37,827 bases of DNA, taken from positions 1 through 37,827 of the forward strand of contig JAAEQG010000094.1 of assembly GCA_024231775.1 (NCBI GenBank), in the 5' to 3' direction. The translations under genes were made by a program, and so were the position numbers. Positions 31,005-37,827 of this stretch are shown piece by piece (position 1 is the first letter of the stretch; every line of letters starts with the position of its first letter). The notes beneath the pieces were generated by a model. That model ran no database searches and was not told the DNA's origin. It saw only the letters and a program-made list of their open reading frames with translations. Source of the DNA: a bacterium (lineage in GTDB: Bacteria; Planctomycetota; Phycisphaerae; UBA1845).

Positions 31005-32065
31005 TGAGAGGAGACACGCCGCCCAGTGCACCGTGCGTTTCAGTCGTCATTCCGACCTACAACCGGGCACGACTCGTGCAGCAAGCGGTCGAACATCTAT
31101 GGTCACAAACGCTCCCACATGACCGTTGGGAGATCATCGTTGCGGACAACTGCTCGACCGATGATACTCCGGAGGTTGTGGCAGCCTTGCAGGCACGATC
31201 AACGTGTCCGATGCACTATCGACGCCTGACGCGTGACGGCGGTCCGTCAAGCTCGCGGAACACGGGCGCCGAAGCTGCAACGGGTCAGTACCTCGTGTTC
31301 ATCGACAGCGACGTCTATCTCGATCCACCATGGTTAGAGCGGGCGGTGGCCCTAGCGGACGCTGAGCCGAGCATCGGCATCCTGGCCGGAAAACTCGTTT
31401 ACGCACTGCGACCGGATTGCGTTAACGTCTACGGCGGCGCTATCAGCCGCATCGGGCTGGCGTGGGACGCAAACGAGCGCCAACCTGCGTCGGCGATTAC
31501 CAAACCGGCGGACTTTCTCTGGGTCGCAACGGCGGCGGTGCTCGTTCGACGAAACGTGTTTGTGGAGTTGGGGGGCTTCGACGAAGACTACTACTATGGT
31601 TACGAAGATTCCGACTTGGGCTGGCGCCTGAATCTGGCGGGCTACCGCTGTCGATGCGTACCGGAGCTGGTCGCCCACCACCGTGTTAGTGATCGTCCGC
31701 AGGCTCGTGGTCCGAAGATCACCTACCATTCGTGGAAGAACCGGTTGCGTTCTCTGTTGAAGAACTACGGAAGGCGGCGGTTGGTCGCTTACCTTCCTAT
31801 CTACCTCACCTATGCATTCGTCGCTATGCTCTTGCAGAGGCCACGGTGGCCGAAGGTGATGGCGCTGTGGTGGAATCTCCGTAAGTTGTTCGCCACGTTA
31901 CGACGTCGCCGCCAGATTCAGACAACGCGCGTATGCTCCGACAAGCGCCTGGACCCACTGTTCGCGCAGCGGTGGTTTCCGGATGAACGCGTTGATGTTC
32001 GCCATCGGCGACACATCGAGCTGCACGCGGGAGGCTGTGTTGATGAGCTGGAAACATCGCCCTGA
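31001..32065 (+). CDS. Family 2 glycosyltransferase
   Basis: 354 residues from ATG 31001, with AGGGG upstream and overlap with the previous stop (ATGATGA). The GT-A signature is clear: CVSVVIPTYNRARLVQQAVE, WEIIVADNCSTDDTPEVV, GPSSSRNTGAEAATGQYL, the DXD motif VFIDSDVYLDPPW, LGGFDEDYYYGYEDSDLGWR. The arrangement resembles rhamnosyl- or galactosyltransferases of the WcaA/RfbN kind. The C-terminus is very basic and peripherally membrane-binding rather than spanning, unlike the two other GT2s in this window. The 3' end overlaps the following glycosidase gene by 23 nt. Sugar unknown. Confidence 0.88.
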   Translation: MMRGDTPPSAPCVSVVIPTYNRARLVQQAVEHLWSQTLPHDRWEIIVADNCSTDDTPEVVAALQARSTCPMHYRRLTRDGGPSSSRNTGAEAATGQYLVFIDSDVYLDPPWLERAVALADAEPSIGILAGKLVYALRPDCVNVYGGAISRIGLAWDANERQPASAITKPADFLWVATAAVLVRRNVFVELGGFDEDYYYGYEDSDLGWRLNLAGYRCRCVPELVAHHRVSDRPQARGPKITYHSWKNRLRSLLKNYGRRRLVAYLPIYLTYAFVAMLLQRPRWPKVMALWWNLRKLFATLRRRRQIQTTRVCSDKRLDPLFAQRWFPDERVDVRHRRHIELHAGGCVDELETSP

Positions 32066-34319
32066 TACATGGCCATACGACGCCTTGCGTGCGGAGGTTC
32101 GTCGTTCGAGCCGGCACGTTGCACTGCGCCGAAGCGCACTCATCTTAGTTCTCTTGGCACTGGTGGTGGCGGTAAGCGACGGCGATTCCAAGGCGCCGAC
32201 GGAGGTTGCGGGACCGGACGGGAACTTCGTGCAGAACGCGGGCTTTGAGACTGGCGGGACGGGCGTGCCGACGGGGTGGGTAGTTGATCCGCATGCGCGC
32301 GGCAAGGGAGCTGTGGCGCGCGTGCCGTCACCGATGACCGCGGATGGATCGTGTGTCAAGCTCATGCCCAACGATTCGAACCGGGAGCGGGCGTATCCGC
32401 TGGCGATCGGTCAGGGCTTTGGAATCGCGCCGTTTCGTGGCCAGCGCTTACGCCTGTCGGGCCGGCTTTCTGCCGACGGTGATGCGCTCGCGGTGCTGGG
32501 GCTGTCCGTGATCCGCAAGGACGGCAAGATTCTGGAGGGGGTACGGCTTACGGAGACGGCGTCACCGCCTGCCGGAGCCGCGCATTGCGGCTACCTCGCC
32601 GTGCCGGAGGAGGGATCCGCGGTTCTGTTGATACTCTCTTGCGCTGCGGAAGGCACCGGCGGCGCGGCGTTCTTCGATGACGTTTACATTGGCATCGTCG
32701 AAGCCAGCCAAGATGGGCGACCTGATCTACCTTCGGGAGGACCCGGGCCGTCGGGAGCGAAGACGCCGCTGACCGCCGAGGTGAATATCGACGCGGGAAA
32801 GGTGATTCGCAAGATCCCGCGAACACTCTACGGGACAAACGTGGAGTGGATCTTCGATGGTTACGGTCTCTGGAACGCGAGGGAGCAGGCGATCGACCGG
32901 CGATTGGTCGAGCTGACGCGCGAGCTCGGGACCTCGCTGATCAGGTTCCCAGGCGGCGTGTTCTCCGACTTCTATAGGTGGAGTGACGGAGTCGGAGCCC
33001 GCGATGATCGCGGCAGCTCGCCACACGTGCCCGGGGCGCCAGAGTCGCGTCATAACTTCGGCACGGATGAAGCGCTCCTCTTTGCCAGCCAGGTCGGGGG
33101 GCGTCTTCTGGTAACAGTCAACGCCGGCACAGGGACGGCGGGCGAGGCTGCTGCGTGGGTGCGCTATGTCAACAATGAGCGAGCGGGTGGCGCGGATGCG
33201 GATCGCGTTACGTACTGGGAGGTAGGTAACGAGCTGTACGGACGCGGCGGCGCGGCGGATCACGTGACGATACCTCCCAAGAAGTACGTGGAGCGCTTCC
33301 TCCGGTTTGCGTCGGCGATGCGGGTGGCGGATCCTGGCATCAGAATCGGTGCCATCGGCCTGGAGAACTTCGGGCGGTACGAGATGAACGGTTACCCTGG
33401 CTGGAATCGCGTTGTGCTTTCTGGTGCAGGCAGCGAGATGGATTTCCTTGCCGTACACAATGCGTACGCGCCGATGGTCTTCGAAGATCACGGTCACGAT
33501 GTGCGGTCCGTATACGCGGCAATGCTGGCGGCGCCGGTCCTGATCGCGGAGAACCTCAAAACCGTTTCCCGCCAAATCGAGGAGTTGGTTCCCGATCGTG
33601 CGGGCGATATCAAGATCGCCGTTACCGAGTGGGGACCCTGGTTTCACGCAGACCCGAGCAGTCGCTTCGTCGATCACGTCAAGACTGTGGGTTCGGCGCT
33701 GTTCGTGGCCAGTACGCTCAAGACTTTCATCGAGTCGCCTCGGACGGAGATCGCCAACGCGTTCAAACTGGTCGACAACGCGTTCCAGGGCTGGATCGGT
33801 CTGCGAAACGGGGAATACATACCCAAAGCCCCTTACCTTGCGTTGCAGCTCTATACGCAGCATTTCGGTGACTCGCTCGTTCGGTCCGTAACCAAGTCGC
33901 CCGAGTATGAGAGTGCCCCAGTCGGCTTGATCAGCCGGGTTCGGAACGTTCCGTACCTCGACGTAGTGGCTAGCCTGGGCGACGACGGAGGATCACTCTG
34001 CGTGATGGGGATCAACAAACACTTTGACCGGTCGATCGTAGCAACGATTCGCATCACCGGATTCGCCCCCTCTCCGGAGGGGCAGGCCTGGGTGCTACGG
34101 GGTACCGGCATTGACGCGCACACCGGGACACAGTTGCCTCAGATTCCCGGGCTCGAGTGGGGCCGGCAAAGCGCGGCCCAACCGAACCCGCGCTTTGAGC
34201 AAGGTGGCCCGGGCGAAGTGTCCATCAGGTGGGGCCGGTTCTCCGGAGTTGCGTTGTCCTTCAAGTACACGTTTCCCGCGCATTCCGTAACGGCCTTGCA
34301 GATGCGTCGAACCGAGTAA
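32043..34319 (+). CDS. Membrane-anchored GH51-like alpha-L-arabinofuranosidase with N-terminal carbohydrate-binding module
   Basis: 758 residues from ATG 32043, favoured by GGGAGG at 32029-32034 with 8-nt spacing; an upstream ATG at 31983 would extend into the previous gene without one. A signal anchor lies at about 31-45 (SALILVLLALVVAV). Residues about 61-216 look like a CBM4/9-type jelly roll (NFVQNAGFETGG). From about 245 comes the catalytic barrel: LYGTNVEWIFDGYG, LIRFPGGVFSDFYRW, the acid/base motif YWEVGNELYG (Glu397) and the nucleophile motif IAVTEWGPWF (Glu529), as in clan GH-A families such as GH51. These release arabinofuranosyl or related side groups. Inside an EPS operon it may trim or remodel the product during export, or control its release. 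The exact glycosidic specificity is uncertain. Confidence 0.85.
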   Translation: MSWKHRPDTWPYDALRAEVRRSSRHVALRRSALILVLLALVVAVSDGDSKAPTEVAGPDGNFVQNAGFETGGTGVPTGWVVDPHARGKGAVARVPSPMTADGSCVKLMPNDSNRERAYPLAIGQGFGIAPFRGQRLRLSGRLSADGDALAVLGLSVIRKDGKILEGVRLTETASPPAGAAHCGYLAVPEEGSAVLLILSCAAEGTGGAAFFDDVYIGIVEASQDGRPDLPSGGPGPSGAKTPLTAEVNIDAGKVIRKIPRTLYGTNVEWIFDGYGLWNAREQAIDRRLVELTRELGTSLIRFPGGVFSDFYRWSDGVGARDDRGSSPHVPGAPESRHNFGTDEALLFASQVGGRLLVTVNAGTGTAGEAAAWVRYVNNERAGGADADRVTYWEVGNELYGRGGAADHVTIPPKKYVERFLRFASAMRVADPGIRIGAIGLENFGRYEMNGYPGWNRVVLSGAGSEMDFLAVHNAYAPMVFEDHGHDVRSVYAAMLAAPVLIAENLKTVSRQIEELVPDRAGDIKIAVTEWGPWFHADPSSRFVDHVKTVGSALFVASTLKTFIESPRTEIANAFKLVDNAFQGWIGLRNGEYIPKAPYLALQLYTQHFGDSLVRSVTKSPEYESAPVGLISRVRNVPYLDVVASLGDDGGSLCVMGINKHFDRSIVATIRITGFAPSPEGQAWVLRGTGIDAHTGTQLPQIPGLEWGRQSAAQPNPRFEQGGPGEVSIRWGRFSGVALSFKYTFPAHSVTALQMRRTE

Positions 34320-34334
34320 GGTGGAGAGCCCACG

Positions 34335-35498
34335 GTGCGGATCGCGATCACCAATCCCACGACCTGGCCTCGCGTTCGGCGAGGTGCTGAGCGCTTCGTG
34401 AATGAACTCGCTCAGTATCTTGCCTCGCGTGGTCACGAAGCTACGGTGATCGCGTGTAAGCCGGGAGCACGAGAGACGCGCCGCGAGCATGGGTTTACGA
34501 CGGATTGTCACCGTCGTTTGTGGCATCCAGCACTGGCCCGGGTCGGCTTCCTTGAGTTTCATGCGTTTGCCGGCACGGCGTTTGGCGCGCTCCTGCGAGG
34601 TCGCTACGACATCGTGCATTGCTGCACGTTCACGGACGCCTACGCCGCGAGCATCGCCCGGTGTCTGACGAACGTTCCCTACGTGTTCTGGGTCAACGCT
34701 CTGCCGCCACAGCTGAGGTACTTTCGATCACTCACGTTGAGGGGGGCGGTCTTTCGTCGATCGATTCGCTACGCCGATGAAGTGATCTCGCTGAGCCCGT
34801 ACATGCAGAACGACTTTGCAGAGCGCTTCGGCCGGGGCGGAACAGTGATCCCCGTGCCCGTGGACACAGAGCGTTTCAAGCTCTGTACGGAACGCAATTC
34901 GGCGCGCCCGAGTATCCTCTGTGCGGCCGCGTTGGATGACCAGCGCAAGGGCGGCACGCTGCTGATGCGGGCGTTCGACCGCCTGAAAGCCCGCCGCCCT
35001 GAGGTGATCCTTCAGATCGCGGCCTACCTGAGCCCGGAGAAGGAGCGCGAGCTGTTTGAGTACGTCTCCCCCAGATGGCGGGGCGACGTGCATGTTCTTG
35101 GAAACGGCTCGCTGGACGATCTACCGAAGCGTTTCGGGGCTGCGTCCGTATCAGTGCTGCCGTCGCGGTGGGAAGCATTCGGAATGGTCATCCTTGAGTC
35201 CATGGCGACGGGCACTCCCGTGGTGGGTACTCGGGACGGTGCCATCCCCGGACTCATCAGCGATCCTGGCGTGGGCTGTCTGTTCGAGGCAGGTCCAGCG
35301 GGAGTACCGGAACCGACCAACCTGGACGGTCTGGTGCAGGCTTTGGACGACGGCATCGAGCTCAGCCAGCGCCCCGAAACGCCACGCCGCTGCCGTGCCC
35401 ACGCTGAGCAGTACAGCTGGTCCGTGGTCGGACCGCGGTATGAGGCGTTGTACGACGAGCTGATTGCCCAGCGACGACGAGGAGTGGCAAGACCGTGA
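34335..35498 (+). CDS. Family 4 glycosyltransferase (first of a tandem pair)
   Basis: 387 residues from GTG 34335, with AAGGTGGAG upstream. GT-B fold: MRIAITNPTTWPRVRRGAER at the N-terminus, DIVHCCTFTDAYAASIAR, ISLSPYMQNDFAERFG, GGTVIPVPVDTERF, ILCAAALDDQRKGGTLLMRA, and VLPSRWEAFGMVILESMATG with the E-X7-E pair that contacts the donor nucleotide. It probably adds one sugar of the repeat unit in the cytoplasm. The N-terminus, overall length and motif spacing closely match the next gene, pointing to tandem duplication. It overlaps that gene by 4 nt (GTGA). Confidence 0.9.
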   Translation: MRIAITNPTTWPRVRRGAERFVNELAQYLASRGHEATVIACKPGARETRREHGFTTDCHRRLWHPALARVGFLEFHAFAGTAFGALLRGRYDIVHCCTFTDAYAASIARCLTNVPYVFWVNALPPQLRYFRSLTLRGAVFRRSIRYADEVISLSPYMQNDFAERFGRGGTVIPVPVDTERFKLCTERNSARPSILCAAALDDQRKGGTLLMRAFDRLKARRPEVILQIAAYLSPEKERELFEYVSPRWRGDVHVLGNGSLDDLPKRFGAASVSVLPSRWEAFGMVILESMATGTPVVGTRDGAIPGLISDPGVGCLFEAGPAGVPEPTNLDGLVQALDDGIELSQRPETPRRCRAHAEQYSWSVVGPRYEALYDELIAQRRRGVARP

Positions 35499-36619
35499 GG
35501 ATCGCGCTGACCAATCCGTTCTGCTGGCCGTATGTCCGACGGGGCAACGAGCGCATCGTTGCTGAACTCGCCCAGTACCTCGTTGAGCGAGGGCATGAGG
35601 TTGTCACCGTCTCCGGAAAACCGGGCCGGAGCATCGTGGAAACAACGTCAGCCGGCAGACGCATCCTACAGCGATACCTGTGGATACCCCAGCTGGATCG
35701 TCTGCGAATCTCGCCAGCGCACACCTTCGCGCTCGGGCTGTGCCGTGCCCTCCTCTCGCTCGACGTTGACGTCGTGCATAGTCTCTCGTATGTCGACAGT
35801 TGGACGGCCAATCACCTTCGCCGTTGGAGGGGCTTCCGGACGGTTTTTCAGGTTACGGGACCGCCCGTGCCGCATTGGTTTCCACGTCTACCGCCAAGTA
35901 GGTACGTTCTTCGTCGCGCTATTCAACAAACCGACCAGTGCACCGTGCTCACCGAGTTCACCGCCAGGATCGTCCGCTCAGCCTATGGCGTGGAGGCGAA
36001 GGTAGTACCGGTGGCGATTGATCCGGATGCGTTTCCGCTGAAGGCAGGTCCCGGACCCGAACGCCCAACGATCCTCAGCGTCGCCTCATTCGACGAACGC
36101 CGAAAGGGCTTACGCGCGCTCGTCGAGGCGTTTCAGATCGTAAAGCGGATGCGATCCGATGCTGTCCTACTGCTATCTGGGCATATGCCCGCGCAGGTCC
36201 AAAGTGAGATCATCGAACCACTGCCCGACGCGATTCGCGCGGACATTCAGGTGCTCGATCTCGGCAAGCTTGAGGATTTGCCTCGTCTCTACCGGGAGGC
36301 CAGCGTGACCGCATTGCCCTCGATGTGGGAGGCCTATGGTATGGTCCTGGTGGAATCATGGGCTTCGGGCACGCCCGTGGTGGTCACGGACCATGGAGGA
36401 CCAGCCGAGTTGCTAAATGACCCCGCCCTCGGGCGCAAGTTTGATCCGATGACTGACGGTCAAGAGACTCGAAACGCGGAGGGGCTGGCTATATCGATCA
36501 TCGAAGCCCTGGAACTGGCCAGTGATCCCGCGACGGCGCAGCGTTGTCGCGATCGAGCTGCGGAGTTCTCCTGGGACAGGCTCGGACCGGTGTACGAGGG
36601 GCTTTATACTCCCGAGTGA
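35495..36619 (+). CDS. Family 4 glycosyltransferase (second of a tandem pair)
   Basis: 374 residues from GTG 35495, overlapping the previous stop. It starts MRIALTNPFCWPYVRRGNER, nearly the same as the gene before. It continues with DVVHSLSYVDSWTANHLRR, CTVLTEFTARIVRSAYG, VVPVAIDPDAFPLK, ILSVASFDERRKGLRALVEA and LPSMWEAYGMVLVESWASG. Same GT-B architecture and E-X7-E site as its neighbour. The divergence in the acceptor half suggests that the two copies now add different sugars or linkages. It overlaps the next gene by 4 nt. Confidence 0.9.
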   Translation: MRIALTNPFCWPYVRRGNERIVAELAQYLVERGHEVVTVSGKPGRSIVETTSAGRRILQRYLWIPQLDRLRISPAHTFALGLCRALLSLDVDVVHSLSYVDSWTANHLRRWRGFRTVFQVTGPPVPHWFPRLPPSRYVLRRAIQQTDQCTVLTEFTARIVRSAYGVEAKVVPVAIDPDAFPLKAGPGPERPTILSVASFDERRKGLRALVEAFQIVKRMRSDAVLLLSGHMPAQVQSEIIEPLPDAIRADIQVLDLGKLEDLPRLYREASVTALPSMWEAYGMVLVESWASGTPVVVTDHGGPAELLNDPALGRKFDPMTDGQETRNAEGLAISIIEALELASDPATAQRCRDRAAEFSWDRLGPVYEGLYTPE

Positions 36620-37707
36620 ACAACGTCATGCGCATTCTACTAACGCACGAGAGGTTTGCGCCGGACTTCGCTGGCGGGGGTGAGTATGTTGCCCTCGAAA
36701 CGGCTCGCAGCCTCATAGCGCAGGGAATCGACGTTCGCGTACTGACGACCGGCGATCCCCGCTCCACTGAATGCGAGGGCGTCCCGACAATGCGTTTACC
36801 TATGCATCGCTATCGGTTCAACTTCGCTACGCGGCAGATTGCAGTCGCGGCTGCGGACGTCGATCTGATCTATACGTTCAACTACCACGCATGTCTCCCA
36901 TCCCTCTGTGCGGGGCGCCGAGCAGGCAAACCCGTCGTCTGCATGACGCTTGGGTTATTTGGGGACGCCTGGAAGGCAATGCGTGGGCGGATTGTCGGCC
37001 TTGCATGGATGGCTTGGGAACGGTTTCTCCTTACCCGTTCTTTTGACAGGACGCTGTTCCTCAGCGATTACTCTCGTGAGCAAGGCGTCGCCCTGGGCGT
37101 ACCGCCTAATAGGGCGCTAGTCAACAGGCCTGGTATCGAGTTATCCGACTATGGCCCCGCCGTGCCAAAGGATGACACTGTTCTCTTCGTAGGGAAGCTA
37201 GACGTCCGCAAGGGAGTCGATGACCTGCTGAACGCCGCGCGGGCTGTGCCGGATGTGCAGTTCCGCATCATGGGCTGGGGCGAACGTGAGTCATCGCTGC
37301 GGCGCGAGGCGCCGGCGAACGTCGAGTTCGTCCAGTTTGAGCGGGGCGAGAAGCTCCAAGCAGCGTTCGCTGCGGCGAAGGTCTTCGTTCTTCCTTCCCG
37401 GGCCGAGACCTTTGGTATCGCGATCATCGAAGCGATGGCCTCCGGGTGCGTGATCGTGTCCACGATTCCGCTCGAATACGAGGGCGTTCGTCTTCAGACT
37501 GGCACCGCGGATGAAATCGTGGCGGCAGTCCGCGGGCTGCTGTCGGCCCCAGGAGTGATCGAACACATGGGACGACGTAACATCTGCCTCGCCCAGGGAT
37601 ACACTTGGAGAAGGCATGCCCAATGGCTCATCTCTCTGTTTGAAGAGCTCCTGAATCCGGATGTCCAGCCCCCGGCGGCCGGTTCGATGCACGACTCGAG
37701 CAGCTAG
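36616..37707 (+). CDS. Family 4 glycosyltransferase
   Basis: 363 residues from GTG 36616, which overlaps the previous stop as its neighbours do; ATG at 36628 is an alternative that removes four residues. GT-B motifs: MRILLTHERFAPDFAGGGEY (G-rich acceptor loop), DVDLIYTFNYHACLPSLC, RTLFLSDYSREQGVALG, VNRPGIELSDYGPA, VLFVGKLDVRKGVDDLLNAA, VFVLPSRAETFGIAIIEAMA with the E-X7-E pair. It is the last gene of the operon, about 85 nt before the next start. It is less like the tandem pair than they are like each other. It probably adds another sugar of the repeat unit. Confidence 0.9.
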   Translation: MNNVMRILLTHERFAPDFAGGGEYVALETARSLIAQGIDVRVLTTGDPRSTECEGVPTMRLPMHRYRFNFATRQIAVAAADVDLIYTFNYHACLPSLCAGRRAGKPVVCMTLGLFGDAWKAMRGRIVGLAWMAWERFLLTRSFDRTLFLSDYSREQGVALGVPPNRALVNRPGIELSDYGPAVPKDDTVLFVGKLDVRKGVDDLLNAARAVPDVQFRIMGWGERESSLRREAPANVEFVQFERGEKLQAAFAAAKVFVLPSRAETFGIAIIEAMASGCVIVSTIPLEYEGVRLQTGTADEIVAAVRGLLSAPGVIEHMGRRNICLAQGYTWRRHAQWLISLFEELLNPDVQPPAAGSMHDSSS

Positions 37708-37791
37708 CAGCCCGTGGCGAAAGTCACCTACTCCCGCTAAACTGGATTTGTCCCCAAGGCACATTGAGCGGCGAAGTCAGGGAGGATTGTG

Positions 37792-37827
37792 ATGGCGATG
37801 GGTCGACGGAAGCGGGAGCGACAGGAG
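37792..37827 (+). CDS. Start of an unidentified gene, cut by the window end
   Basis: ATG at 37792 follows GGGAGG with a usable spacing (GGGAGGATTGTG). Only 12 codons are visible, MAMGRRKRERQE, with no stop. The short basic start is reminiscent of some transposases, but 12 residues cannot support that; the call is only that a well-positioned start exists. Confidence 0.4.
   Translation, partial: MAMGRRKRERQE

Noticed and set aside
32727-33863. 378-codon reverse open frame opposite the GH51-like gene
   Set aside because: It is a shadow of the forward gene, whose catalytic motifs are clear; no recognisable domain in the reverse frame.
37714-37727. Small GTGGC-GAAA-GTCAC hairpin after the last operon gene, considered as a terminator
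   Set aside because: Only five base pairs, one of them a wobble, and no T-run follows.
1-37827. tRNA, rRNA, CRISPR array, phage or complete insertion sequence
   Set aside because: No repeat-spacer array, no conserved RNA sequence and no transposase or integrase domain was recognised; only a 12-codon gene start at the right edge remains open.

Overview
The window is high-GC bacterial DNA, most probably from a planctomycete (Phycisphaerae-like). The clues are secreted proteins ending in dockerin-like EF-hand tails, a PEP-CTERM-like protein, a prepilin-like protein with an H-X9-D motif, a CotH/lamin-tail protein, a VTC-type polyphosphate polymerase paired with a DUF4956 protein, and a large exopolysaccharide (EPS) locus. 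The taxonomic assignment is inference. I saw no rRNA, tRNA, CRISPR array or complete mobile element.

Left part (1-13.6 kb): the 3' end of a GDP-mannose 4,6-dehydratase gene; a 1393-residue secreted CotH-kinase/lamin-tail protein; a convergent PEP-CTERM-like gene; a 57-residue signal-bearing ORF behind a good promoter; a Wza-type polysaccharide export lipoprotein; an unknown lipoprotein; a reverse-strand secreted GH10 xylanase-like enzyme with two dockerin-like modules; and a reverse-strand run encoding a prepilin-like protein, a VTC-domain polymerase and a DUF4956 membrane protein.

Right part (14.2-37.7 kb): the EPS locus. A promoter candidate and a roughly 340-nt hairpin-rich leader precede a gene fusing a nucleotidyltransferase-like domain, a left-handed beta-helix and a polyprenyl-phosphate sugar phosphotransferase. 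It overlaps a B12-binding radical SAM gene. A reverse-strand GT2 glycosyltransferase and an FkbM methyltransferase follow. From 21.2 kb a tightly packed forward operon, with many 4-nt stop/start overlaps, encodes glucose-1-phosphate cytidylyltransferase, a CDP-glucose 4,6-dehydratase-like SDR, a GT4, a Wzz-like chain-length protein, a BY-kinase-like ATPase, a GT2, an ABC-2 exporter pair, an O-antigen-ligase/Wzy-like protein, another GT2, a membrane-anchored GH51-like glycosidase and three more GT4s.

Read together, the locus should make a CDP-sugar-derived (and perhaps GDP-sugar-derived) branch, start the repeat unit on undecaprenyl phosphate, extend it with about seven glycosyltransferases, and export it through an ABC transporter and/or a Wzy-like route with Wzz and Wza-like parts. 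Two proteins retain a family fold but have lost key catalytic residues: the N-terminal nucleotidyltransferase domain of the initiating enzyme, and the BY-kinase-like ATPase, whose Walker A lysine is a cysteine. They suggest an EPS machine in which two normally catalytic parts have become scaffold or regulatory modules. The window ends with the first 12 codons of another gene.
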